Below, piece after piece: positions 12,974 to 24,776 of a DNA stretch of 64,000 nt. The first letter of the stretch is position 1. Every line of letters begins with the position of its first letter. The notes beneath the pieces were generated by a model. That model saw only the letters and a program-made list of their open reading frames with translations, was not told the DNA's origin and made no database searches. Origin of the DNA: Ceratobasidium sp. AG-K (Eukaryota > Basidiomycota > Agaricomycetes > Cantharellales > Ceratobasidiaceae); assembly GCA_037039685.1 (NCBI GenBank), contig JAWNGF010000008.1, forward strand, positions 1,860,001 to 1,924,000, written 5' to 3'. A program made the position numbers and the translations under genes.

Positions 12974-13032
12974 TTGCACTCAGAACGGCTACCGGTACAA
13001 TCCTCTTTGAACCTCACTTGTGTCCGAGTGTA

Positions 13033-14386
13033 ATGAGGATTGAGCTACCCATCGTTGGCTTCCTCTGTACGGTACTTGTGCTCATGCCACTGCCCTGGCA
13101 TTGGCGGGCTCGGAACGTTAGCGTAGTTTCGGTCGTCGTCTGGCTTGCTCTGTTAAACTTCACCAATGGGATCAACGCTATCATCTGGGGCGGTAATGTT
13201 GTTATAAGATACAAAATTTGGTGCGATGTCAGTATGTAGTTTCGCTTCCTGTGTTTGCCGCTCCGTTGACCTGTTCGCAGCTTCGAAACTCATTATTGGG
13301 GCCAATATCGGCCTTCCTTCTTCAGTCATGTGCATTTGTCGTCATCTCGCACAAGTATCTTCTCCATACCGTGCAATACTACTTACCAGACAAAAGCGGG
13401 AACTCATGAGGTTCGATATTTGGATGTGCGTAGGATTGCCTGTCCTCATTATGGCGTTGCGTATGTCAATTACCTATGTCTTGTCTACCTGTTACTTAGT
13501 GAACAACACAGACTATGTGGTTCAAGGGCATCGCTTTGATATCCTAGAGGATATCGGGTGTTATCCGGTATCTAGTATTATTTCTGCTCAACGACATAAC
13601 CACTAATCCACACCGCAACGCTAGACCTTCTACATATCTGTCCCCGCCTTGTTTATCATGCTTCTCCCTCCACTCATTATTTCTGTGATTTCACTACTGT
13701 ACGCAGGTTGGTTTTACCCTATCTGAACAGCGAATTCCGCTGATATAATTACGCAGGGGTCGCGCTGCGGTGGTTTATCCATCGACACGTGCAGCTTAGG
13801 CAAACATTGCTGCCGGATGATGTAGGTATCACCCGCAACCGCTATGTGCGCCTCATTGTGCTTTCGGTCATCCAGATGACCATTAGCACGTCCATGTCCC
13901 TCTTCATCTTGGTCATCAACCTTCAGGAAGGGGTACAGCCATGGACCTCGTGGGAAGATGTTCACTCTAACTGGATGAACATCCGGCAGTACTCTAGGGC
14001 CGTAATGCCTGAGTATAAGTATGCATCACACATGATGGTGTGGTATATCGTACCTATAAGTTCAGTCCTGTGTTTCGGATTTTTCGGTCTCGGCGATGAA
14101 GCAATTGCGGAGTACGAGAAATCGTACAAGTGGATCAGAGCTTGTATCTATGTAACCAAACCTCAGCAGATCATGGTGTTACCTACAGGGTGTGTACCAC
14201 ACACGTCGCGACTATATGCGTGTGGGCTGACAACAGAACCTTTATAGTGCACGTGATGCGGCCATGGTGCTAGAATCGAGTGCGAACATCCCCCTGGAGA
14301 CTGAGATTACGGGCACTCTAGTCAGAAATGCACCCTCTACGTACCCGGCGTCTCGGTCATTCTCTAGTTCACACTACGAACACTAG
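13033..14386 (+). CDS. STE3-type a-factor-class pheromone receptor (R2)
   Basis: This is a seven-transmembrane GPCR that binds a farnesylated peptide pheromone during mating recognition. It starts MRIELPIVGFLC and shows the family blocks PLPWHWRARN (TM1 edge), NAIIWGGNVVIRYKIWCD, GANIGLPSSVMCICR, YVVQGHRFDILEDIGCYP (extracellular loop 2), ALRWFIHR, RLIVLSV and MVWYIVPISSVLCFGFFG. Exons as read are 13033-13231, 13281-13460, 13512-13567, 13625-13706, 13757 to about 14184, and a tail exon from about 14237. Intron positions match those of R3 and R4. The final junction is uncertain: a GTACCA donor gives a 48-residue tail ending EH at the TAG at 14384. A phase matching the paralogues would instead stop at 14273. 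I see no disabling mutation. Confidence 0.85.
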
Positions 14387-14620
14387 GAAATGTGGGACTA
14401 AATCCTATTCATTTACTTCCTTCACTACTTCTATCAGTCGATTGTCACTTTGTGCAAAGGCATGCCTATGTAATCTGGATCTCAAGCCTTTAAAACTAGT
14501 TTGATTCACTGCAATATTTTATGAGATCCATTGGAGCATCGAGTGTCCGCTCAATTACAAAATATAGCCCATGGTATATGCCAAAGATTTGCCTTTTCTG
14601 AGAAAAACCCTGACATCCTG

Positions 14621-14800
14621 GGTGTACTCAGCAAAAAACGAAAATCCTCCAGAGTGCTGCGGAGCTGGGGCTTTGCTCAGGAGAACTGCCTGGGCTCCGG
14701 AGCGCGCTGAGAGCGTCGCGATCACGTGCTCCGGAGCACTCGGGCAGCCTACACAGCGCTCCCGCGCTCCGGAGCATATTCCATTTTTGCTGATGTATTC
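14621..14800. repeat. GC-rich foldback sequence
   Basis: About 180 bp, much richer in GC than its surroundings, is built from repeated GCTCCGGAGC and GCGCT palindromes. The outer arms TCAGCAAAAA and TTTTTGCTGA are inverted. It resembles a short foldback or MITE-like repeat. A related but different arrangement of GAGCAC/GTGCTC palindromes is at 28658-28774. Confidence 0.35.
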
Positions 14801-14959
14801 GCCGTGACTATTCACGCATGGTGCACCATGGCTTTCTAATGGCGTTAGGGTCGCTCCCTGGAACCATACATTGACTGACTTGCACAAAAATGAGATTAGA
14901 GAACACGGAAGATATTTACCTTGTTGAATATTCAGTCTCATACGTGTATACACTCCTAC

Positions 14960-15157
14960 TCAAAAAGATTGCATCACGTGCAACTTCTCGCCCACTATCC
15001 CGGTTTCTTGTGATCGAGGAGGAACTGTACTTAGGTTTAATAGTAAGTATTGTAGCTACATGTCGGTCGATTATGCCTAAAAAATATTGTGACAATGTGC
15101 GCGCTTTCAGGCTTGTTGCACGAGGTTGAAGATATGGCGGTGATGCAATCTTTTTGA
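14960..15157. repeat. 198-bp sequence with 17-bp inverted ends
   Basis: TCAAAAAGATTGCATCA at 14960-14976 is exactly inverted at 15141-15157, and CACGTG follows close by on both sides. This may be a MITE or the end of the neighbouring Tc1-like relic. I found no clear target duplication. Confidence 0.35.
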
Positions 15158-15247
15158 TTACACGTGATTTGAGGTTGCCTCACCGACTCGACAGTTCAAA
15201 AGAATGCAAAAATATGATAGATTTGATAGTGCGAAACATACAGATGG

Positions 15248-15428
15248 CTAATAGCGAGTATTTCCTCCCTTTGCTACATATCCAGCTTGCACACGACGGG
15301 GCATGGAGTTGTACAAACTCTCAATAAACTCGAGGGTAATTGATTTCCACTCTTGTTGCACAACCTCCCATAATTCACACCGATTCCGAGGAGCAGGCTC
15401 ATGGGTGCGAAGGTATGGTATCAACAAC
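15248..15428 (-). pseudogene. Tc1/mariner-type transposase C-terminal relic
   Basis: The minus strand reads through CELWEVVQQEWKSI, FIESLYNSMPRRVQA and GYVAKGGNTRY before TAG at 15248-15250. The SMPRRVQAxxxAKGG ending is characteristic of Tc1/mariner DDE transposases, as is a preceding NPIE-LWE region, here degraded to NRCELWE. The catalytic DDE core upstream is not present. I infer a fragment of an old insertion. Confidence 0.7.
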
Positions 15429-15429
15429 G

Positions 15430-18400
15430 GTCAATGAGCATAAATTCCTGTCAAATCAGACATTTTTATTTCGGATTGTAGAGACCTTGCAAGCAAGGTA
15501 ACCCAGACCACAAACCTTCTCGTGATCAGGTGCCCAGATACAACTACCTAGAATGGAATTTAAGACTCGTGTGCGTGGACAGCCTATTCAGGACGCCGTC
15601 GTGGGCCAAGTCCAAGTCGCAAAGATCAACAACGTCATTTGCTATTATCTGCGTAATTGCTCTTTATTATACCAGTAATCCATACCCCGTCACATGAGGC
15701 TGATAACACTCGACTCCTGGTTCATTCCTGGTGGAAGGACCAACCCTCAAGCTACACACCTGGCACGCTTGGAATGGGTGTCGCTTGGTAGCGCAGTGCG
15801 TCTTAATCATGGGGCTATTCGAATAGGTCCATTTATTATTTAGATGAGTATACAACAACAGACATAGGCATCCTTCACCATCCCGGTCGGATAGTAGGCT
15901 GATGCCCGCATCGACGTCATTTTGCGGGTCGTCCGCGGTCGAGTGTTCCTGATAATTACGAAACCATATTCATTCACTTCTTAAATACACCTCACGCGCA
16001 GAGCTCTGTATCTTCCAAGCGATATCTTCATCCTATCCCACTCACCAGTACGCTCCACTCGTCCAAGCCCCATGTACACCAACCCAGTCCATCATTTCTC
16101 GATTTCTGGCCGGGTGACACCTTGCTTTCCAATACACCATAGTAGCTATCCTTCCGCAGGGACGTGTTTCGATACGAATCTGAGTATACCCGAGAAGTGT
16201 ATGACGTTGACCAGCTTGCCGAAGTCATCGGGCTGTCGGACCGAGCGTCGAGGTGGCTGACCAACAACAATGCTTGGACAAGCATCCGGTCGACTGTCCT
16301 GGTCGGAACCCAAGTGGTGAGAGGCACGGGCTGGTACGGGCCATCGATCCCGTCATCCGAATCCAAATCTAGTCATCATGAAAATTTGATGCTGCACCGA
16401 CTGAAAGTTCGAGATCGCAGTCCCTGGATTCCGGTAGATCCAATGATTCGACTCGCGTGTCAAGCTTTGAGTTGGTCCTGCGATCTAGCATTCGGCGTTT
16501 GTCGCAGGAAGGATCATGGCGAGGCTATTGGATCTGGTGGATAAGACGACAGTGCGCTGATGAGGAAAACAGAATCACACCCACTCGTATAAAGCGATTT
16601 GCCGAGTAGAGCGGCGCTCGATAAGCCTTTCAGTACCAGCCATTGAAACCCAATCGTATGCCTCGGTCTGTCACGGGAACCTACATGGCTGGCAGGTTCC
16701 GCAATCCTGTTGTTTGTCGCGCGGGGCGATCCATATTTGACCGTGGGAGCTCTGTGAGAGGGAGGCTGAGAATCAAAGGCCGCGACGAGTTAAACTACCA
16801 ATCTTACCTTTTGTGCTCGACCCGGAAATGCTCGCACACGTCGCCTTGTCATATTGCATCTAGCAGATAATGATTCTCGCCTGCCGTGATCCCGTTATAC
16901 TAGCCGACGTAGCGTCCGACCTCGACACCGAATCTTTAGAGAGTGAGTCGCGTGGGGTGACGGCAGGGGAAATGATCGCCGGGAGGGTCCACTTGTGCCT
17001 CGACCAATGAAAGGAGATTGGTGAGTCCGCGATGTCGTTATTTTGGCGCATCGCAGCGAAGCACCTGGAACGAGAGCAGGTTAGCGAACGGACAGGGGCA
17101 AGGTGAGCAGACATACTCACCCATCAATCTGCGAGAACTGGAAAAGCAGTTCAACCCTCGAATCCAGGTTGACAGCCTTGATCCAAAGTCGGCGAAGAGG
17201 GAATGGCGTCGGAGGTGACAGTTGGGCGCTCAAGTCCAAGCACCGCACAGAGAACGCGTGGTCGTCAGGGTTCTTCATCTCGGCGAGTTTGCAGGATGGC
17301 CGTCTGGCTGGATTGCGCCAACGCGTCAATCCAAGCAGCACCTGTAATCGACGAACGATGCTATGGCGACAGTGGGGAAACAGCTCAGTCCAAGCAGCAG
17401 CAACATCGGTGCACAGAAAACCAGGTATGAGCAATCGAGCAATAGCGATTGGCCAAAGGACGAGTCTGGCATACCTGCCGGCAAGTCCCGGGCATGATCT
17501 TCTCACTCCTCGTCTGGATAGTCAATCGACAGTTACTAGGTCTGTGCGGACCGACAAATCCGCTCTGGTCTCCAGCCACACTTCCCTCGGCGACCATCCA
17601 TGCGAAACAGCCCAGTCCCAGTTCCACCTGCTTCATTGCCTATCGAATGCACGCCGCATGTCTGATGACGCGCGTGTTTCTTCGTTCGGGTCACGAGCTG
17701 GTCCTAATCAACAAATCGAGGGGGCGAGATGGAGGACATGGAAACCAAGGCACAGCAGCAGAATGTCGGCCAGAGTTGAGTATATCGAGTGGGGGTTTTG
17801 TTTGAGACACGATCAGTTTGCCCTGGTCGAGTTCAGGACTGCAAACGAATGCATGGACAAGGAGAGTGGCTTGGTCAGCGATCATTTCAAATGGTCAAGC
17901 ATGGCGCTCGCGGGCTGCCCTACCAGTCCCAGTCACCGCCACCCCTCTCGACCATGAGATTCCCGACACGATTCATCTAATGGTGGAATCCTGATCGACA
18001 TACCTTTCACACTATGCGACACCTCTAGCAGCAATTACCGTCTCATAATCCAAACAGGCTCGCCTTCGCTGTGGGTACTTTTGTCCGGTGTCGGGTGGTC
18101 GCAGCTTCGACACCTCGTTCAGTCAACTACATGTATCAGAAAGGTACAGTCTCAGAAGCCCACCACTATACTCTGCTTCCTTGGATGCAATGAATGGACC
18201 CGGATATCAAAATGGTCTCCACACGAAGGGAACGGCTGGTCTTTGTGAATTGATGGGATACGACTATTCAGTTGTGGTTCGAAGTCGATGCAGGTTGTAC
18301 AGGATTATCTGAGCAATCAGTTTCCAGATCTGATGGGCCATACTATAATATCTCCGCATCTTCAAATGTGAGGTACGACCACCCACCAACGCATACACAT

Positions 18401-18631
18401 GCAGGTTCCCACATTTTGCCTTGAGGATCAAAGCCATCAGAGCCAAACTGAACCCGAAGGTTATCTATAACCTGATGACGCATACGAGTTCAATCAGAGA
18501 CTACAGAAATAATTTACACTATCCAAGAAACTCAAACATTCGTTCAACATACAGGCGTGACTCAAGGGGCACACAACCGTAGATATGGTCAAGTGCACAG
18601 TTGCTTATCGGACTCCAGCCAATCCCCAACC
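15430..18631. other. Decayed intergenic DNA
   Basis: Long overlapping open frames on both strands (for example 16164-16544 and 17103-17957) have no recognisable domain and look like GC-driven chance frames. The one interpretable piece is the aspartic-peptidase-like fragment near 18003. The rest may be degraded transposon or gene remnants. Confidence 0.35.
18003..18086 (+). pseudogene. Possible aspartic peptidase fragment
   Basis: One frame reads NYRLIIQTGSPSLWVLLSG. This resembles the first active-site block of A1 aspartic peptidases (NYxLxVDTGSSxLWV), with the catalytic Asp replaced by Gln. No second active site follows. The similarity spans about 20 residues, so the call is tentative. Confidence 0.25.
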
Positions 18632-21600
18632 TCACGGCTTGTAGCAACCTGCCCATCCCTCTCCCATCCTGCGATTCTCCAGGTCAATCTTGACGTATCC
18701 CGAGGCGGAAATAAGTAGCGTGTTGCGAGGACGGAGCAGTCGACCGTGGAGGTCAAGCGGGACCCATACCAGCAGCCTGGACTGTGCATCGACCACCCAG
18801 CCATCGTCTTGCAGCATCCAGGGCTGGCAATCAAACATCAGCGCCTCTTGATCTTTGTCGGACGGCGATGAGGAACCTGTGTGAACTGGCGTGAGTAAGC
18901 AGTGCCCACGCTCGAAAGTCCGGACATACTGGAATGGGATCGAAGTGTAGCCAGATCAGGGACATCAAAAACACGAATGGTTGCATCCTCTGACCCAGAT
19001 ACAATCTGACTGCCATCGGGAGAGAAGGAAATAGACCAGATCAAATCAGTGTGCCCTGTCAGCAAAATGCCAATCGCAGCCCCTGTGTACGCATCCCAAA
19101 GTCGGATTGTTTTGTCATCGGAGCCTGATGCAATGACCTCGCCGTTCGGAGAGAAGCAGACTGAGTTGACGTCGTTGGTATGACCCTCGAGTGGGTCACA
19201 CACCGTTGCGCCTGTGATGCTGTCCCACAGCCGTATGGTCTTGTCGCTAGAGGCGGAGGCAATGCGTGTGCCATCGGGGGAGAAACAGACATCCCAGCCA
19301 CCGCTGGTGTGTTCTTCGAGTGGGCCAAGAGTCAGTTGCCCAGTCGTCGCGTCCCAGACTCGTATGGTCTCATCACTGGAACAGGAAACAATACGAGCAC
19401 CGTCAGGAGAAAAACACACAGACAAAACCCAGCCTGAGTGCCCCGTCAGAGAGCCAGTGGTCGTCTTCCCGGTTTGGGTACTCCATACCCTTACGGTTCC
19501 ATCTATTGAGCCAGATGCAACGAGAGCGCCATCAGGGGAGAAACATAGAGCAATCACATTATCAGAGTGACCTGCGAGAGGTTCACCCACTGGTTGGCCG
19601 GTCTCCGAGTCCCACAACTGGATCGTATGGTTCGCAGAGCCAGAGGCAATCAGAGTGCCGTCAGGGGAGAAACGCGCACAGTTGTTCCGGCCGGAATGTC
19701 CCTGGAGTGGCCCGAGCAGGGCACATCCGTTACGTGCGTCCCAGACGCGTACGGTTGCATCGGACGAGGCAGAAAGGATACGAGTGCCGTCATGCGAGAA
19801 GCAAACTGATGAAACAGCCTGTGTATGCGCCTCGAGTGGGCTGTCTACGACCGCCTTGCTGCGAGCGTCCCAGACTCGAACTGTTTTGTCATTCGAGCAT
19901 GAGACTATGCGTGTGCCATCGGATGAGAATGCAACCGAGTTGACCGTGTCGGTGTGTCCCTGGAACAGTTGGACGGAGTCTGACGTGCCGTCCATATTCC
20001 ACAGACGTATGTTATCGTCCCTCGATCCAGATACGATCTGCTTTCCGTCAGGTGAGAATGCAACAGACATGACATAGTCGGTGTGACCCTTGAATGGCTC
20101 GGCGAACTGCTGTCCGGTCTCAGCGCTCCAGATGCGTATGGTTCGGTCATCCGATCCAGAGATGATGCGAGTGCCGTCAGGAGAGAAGCACACCGATCTG
20201 ACCCAGTCGGTATGCCCCGTAAGGGGTTCAAGCACCATCCTTCCACCCTTGATGTCCCACACACGTACGGTCTTATCGCCAGACCCAGAGACAATGCGAG
20301 TGCCGTCAGGAGACACACCAACCGACCTCACCGAAGCAATATGACCTTTGAAGGGACCAAGGATTGTATTGCTTCTCCAGTTCCAGACCCGGATAGTCTG
20401 ATCGTGAGAGCCGGAAACGATACCAGCGCCATCAGGGGTGAAACAAACCGAGGCGATGGACTCTGTGTGCTCGGTCATAGGATCTACGACGGCTTCTCCG
20501 CTTTGCGTGCTCCATAATCGAATGGTCCCATCTGTAGAGCCAGACGCCAGAAGTGTGCCGTCAGGCGAGAATGAGACCGAGAGAACTGTGCCATCATGCT
20601 TCAGGGGACCTAAGCCTGTGCTTCCTGTGCTGCCGTCTATCAAGTATATCGACTCCCCAGTGCTACAAGCAATAAACAAGCCGTCGAGGGAGAAACGAGC
20701 CATGGTCACGGCGGCTTGGAGCGTCCATGTGGCTAGGTTGGTCAACTGGCGCCTCGTCATTGCTGTACCTTGTATTCTGCTTGCCTCATCGATCCGCCTC
20801 GCATAGTGTGTACCGACCGGAGCATCCTCGGGCCAGAATGGCAACATGGATACGTAGATGTGTGCGGTACTCTGAGACACAGCGTGACCGGCAAACATGC
20901 TAACAAAGCGCCAGGCATCATGTACCAGCTCTGTGGTCTTTGTCTCACACTTGCTGGCCTACAGATTTCTCAGTCACATAGTATATAGGCTAGAACAAGA
21001 GGTCTACATACTCTGCTCCAGATCTCCGCGCGCCGCATGATCCCCGGTCCGAGGTTCATGCACTTCCTCAAGTTGAGCACCTCCATCCACAGCACCAGTC
21101 TGGTAGAGATAAATTCGAAAAGCGGCCGATCCAATCCCTGGCTCTGTTGAGCCTCGGTGTGAGAAATCCAGTGCCGACAGGCGTAGAATAGCTCTGCCGA
21201 TATTGTCTCCTTCGCTCGTTCTCGGAGTCCTTCCACACCTTTGTCTGCAATATACGAAGACTCGAGTTTGCATAGATTAAACTGTTGGCTGTCGGAATCC
21301 ATCGCCCTGAAGCACGCTTGCGCTAGTCGTAGATGGCTGGCTGCAGGGTTGCACTAGAGAAATAGCGAGCGATGCTGGTCAAGCATATAGTCTGGAAAAG
21401 AGGCATGCAGAGTTGTCACGAGCCCATCTGACTCTGAGATGTTCAGCACCGAGCAGAATGGACGCAGCAACGCATCTGCCTGCATTGCATCCTTGAGCCC
21501 GAGCAATCCTGCCAAGGTACCGACCGTCATCGGCTCCTGTGCGCATATAACTGTATCCAGTGTTGTTCTCATTCGTGCTCTGGTAGACTGGCCGAGACTA

Positions 21601-22511
21601 TTGCCCTGGAACACAGCCTCAAGTATTGCGGTGTATAGTTTATCAATCTCGCGACTCTGATCGTTCTGAGAGATATCGGATAGTCCAAGGATGACACTTA
21701 GGCGCTCTTCATGCTCACGGAAGCGCAAACCGTCTTTGATGTATCGTGCTGCGGTGGAAGCAAAAATGAATAGTACGCCAGAGCGGTCAACCAACTCTGC
21801 AAGTCGGGATGGAGTGAAGTGCATGGCAGCCAGCTCAGCCTGCAGGTATATGCCAATATCCTTTTTCACCCGTTGGGCATCGAGGTCGTGGAGCGCCAGT
21901 CGGGAGTCCAGATCGTCGCCCAGGCGTTCCATCATGCGTGAGTAGATTTCTGGCTCGGGTCGACTCGAAACGAGGAATCGGATTGGAAGAATGGACTCAG
22001 TGGACTGGGGAAGCAGTATGCCTAGCATTTGTTCCACAACGTACTTGTCATCGCATTCGTCAAGCGCGTCAATCACCACCACAAAGTCCGCGGGAAGCCT
22101 ATCCTTGATTTTCAACAAGGGTACAACCAGCAAACTCTCGAACTGCTTCTTTAGAACCCGGGCGTGTACATCGGATTTATCCTCCAGAACCTCGGATAGC
22201 GCGCATCGAAAAGGGTATGAGAACTGAGCGAGCTGATAGGCGATCGCCGGAATAATCGAGTTGACATCGCGGCATTCAGGTATCAGCCTGGAGCAAAAGA
22301 AACTCGCTGCAAGGGTTCTCTGCTTCTCGAGTTCGCTGCAGACGCTATATGCGATTGTCGTTTTGCCAGTTCCAGCCATACCGTACGTGGAACCATTTTC
22401 AATCCCATCTCCCCTCCGGAAATTCTCCACAGACAGATCGAACCGCACCTTCATTGAATTCGAATCGCTTGATGGAAAGGTCGTGTTGAGCCAAGGTAAG
22501 GTATTATGCAA
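18632..22511 (-). pseudogene. NACHT-WD40 (NLR/STAND) gene 2, N-terminally truncated
   Basis: From about 22383 downward the product matches NLR gene 1: Walker A GMAGTGKTTIAYS, SFFCSRLIPECRDV, Walker B VVVIDALDECDD and RFLVSSRPEPEIYSRM. Linker exons (21353-21003) follow, then a WD40 exon (20898-18937) with about 14 repeats of the form [15 protein letters not shown]...TIRVWD, enough for two seven-bladed propellers. A 45-nt intron then leads to the last exon (DDGWVVDAQSRLLVWVP, ending CYKP at TGA 18632-18634). Homology stops abruptly just before the P-loop; the N-terminal exons present in gene 1 are replaced by unrelated sequence. A TAG at 21354-21356 interrupts the frame where gene 1 has Tyr. 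The WD exon itself is intact. I infer a recently damaged NLR, though use of the NACHT or WD part alone cannot be excluded. Confidence 0.85.
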
Positions 22512-24776
22512 TTGTATTTTCCGCGATTTTGGACATACATATCCCTATACAATTTTACTTTCCATGCATGCCGGCAATACTTCCATCGCGTCAGACCGAC
22601 TCTGAGCCCACCCTAGGAAGTAATGCAAGGATATGGCTACTTCCGAAGCATCACCAGTAAGAGAGAATGCGATGGCACGCGTGAACGCCCTGAGGAGATT
22701 AGCTGGTGGTCACTCCATGCCATCTATAACCAGTCGCACCATGCTCCATTGCAGCAGCACAGCGTTCTATCCGCACCTAACCAACCGCATCTGCTACATC
22801 CCATACTAGCCCGTCTCTCCCCCTTCCGCACACGTGCAAGTAGCGCCCCTAGCGTAAGCTTAGCTCTAGAGATGCGGGCTTTCAAGTTTGATAGACGCAT
22901 GGTTATAATCGACGCGAAGTCCATGGAAGCAGTTCAGGTTGGATTGGGTAACAGATAGCTAGCCGTTCCAGAGTCCATAACCCCGTGTTTGCTTCGTACA
23001 GGTGCGTCAGTCGGAAGCACCCCCGCTCATTATACGACTCGGACTCGTTTTCCCAGGCTGGACGGGCGAGGTGGGTGATGTTTGGATAGATGTAGTTGGG
23101 GTGAAGCGTCTTCGAGTACCGTTTGATTGAGAAGCATGCGCGTCGAGGGGACCCTTTACGTGGCGAGTGGATGTCGTGTACAGTATGGTTTGGATGATGA
23201 CAAGCGCGGGCGTGGTGGTCGGTTCGAGAGCGGAAAACCCAAACCTGGATGACTCATGATTTGTCATAGGAGTTGCGTGTGTTTGTCCCTGGCCCAGACT
23301 CAACCGAAACTGAACCCAGCCACATCTCTGCACTGTAGTTGAGACAATTGCGGGGACTTTGAGTGCGAGGTATGCAATCCGACTTACCAATCTACTTTCT
23401 TGGCTCAACACATCGGGCGTGCTTCCTCTACATCACGGCGTGGACAACACCACTAGATCCCAGATCCGTAACGTTATTTGGACGACTGCTGCCCGCAAGA
23501 TCTCGTTTCCATGCACTAGAGTTCCTCCTTTGCTAGAAGCTACCGAATCAACCTGGATTTCCTTGATATATGTCTCATTTCTCGGCAATCGCCACCCCAA
23601 ATGTAAGTACACTGTCGTTCATATTATGGTTATTTCTCTGGATACTAGTAGTATCGCCTAGAGTGCCAACCTTATGATGGGATAGCAGCGCCTTTGGGAA
23701 GCACGGAATCGTTGTGAGCCGAGCTAGGTAAACTCATTTATTACAACGCCCAGCGTCTTGCCCGCATTCAGCTAACAAAAGTCCTCCTAGGTGGCGTCGT
23801 CGGTCCCCCAGCGGTGATCATGTCTCTGCCGACATCTTGCTCACTTACCACCCAATCTCCAACGGCTTCCAGGCCAGCTGACGGCTTCTGGGAATATGTG
23901 TCTCAACTACTAAACCAAACACTAACTTCAAGGACATGGAGTTTGTATTCCGGACACACCAGCATCGCCTGACGGACGGCATTCGCAATCATGTAAGTTG
24001 GGAATGTGTTCCATCACATGTGATGTTCGCTCCATCACGATCTATTTGATTTAGATAAAAATTATTAAATCTGGATGACTTGTACTAAGATGTCATAATG
24101 TCAAACGCGGTCAAACAAGCACACCCCGCTTGCCGCCGCTAGGCTTAATGTGGTCACGACAGGACGTCGTAAAATCCGATGGCCGAGGGCGGCCCAGTGA
24201 GAACCAAGGAGTCTGCTGCCAACTAGCTGACTTGGCTTCATCCTGGGGCTGCAGGATGTGTAAGCACGTACGTGGAGACCTCGCATTTGAAGGGCATTGA
24301 ACCTTGCGCTGTGGCTGTCACCAGATATCGACGCGGAGTGGTCTACGTACGGTCAGAGGGGAGCTAATTAGAACTTGCAGCTCAGAGAGGGTCAACTGGT
24401 CGAACTCTTTCGTGGGTTTCGATCAAGTGTCGAATGATAGACATGGCACTGAAGTGGTTACCGACAAACAATAATGTTGATAACACGCTGCGTGGGCTTT
24501 TAATTGTCGAATACGGTACGCAGATATCCTAATCTAGTATCTAAACATTCTAACGTGGCAAGAATAAAGGACCGAGGCTCCAAGAGCCACGATGTTGCCA
24601 CCTGTGAAGCTTCGACCAAAAGCATAGCCAAACACGGGAACACATTGGGCTGATTTACCGACATCACATTCGCTTCCCTTTGTTCAAACAGACTGTCAAC
24701 ATTGGTATTTAATTCGTACATCAACAACCATTGAATCCTCCGCCCCTCAAGATCACCCTCGCCGCTATCCCGCATT
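22512..24776. other. Intergenic between NLR gene 2 and receptor R3
   Basis: No recognisable gene. Open frames at 22623-22958, 23007-23411 and 24500-25000 lack family features, and the last is antisense to receptor R3. I saw no pheromone-like CaaX frame. Confidence 0.35.

Noticed and set aside
17103..17957. 284-codon open frame on the + strand
   Set aside because: No motif, low-complexity Ser/Arg composition, overlapping open frames on the other strand; likely chance.
19180..20806. Several long + strand frames over the WD40 exon
   Set aside because: They mirror the repetitive WD40 coding sequence on the minus strand and carry no domain of their own.
24477..24506. Tiny frame ending CVGF before TAA upstream of R3
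   Set aside because: Only nine codons long and the last residue does not suit farnesylation.
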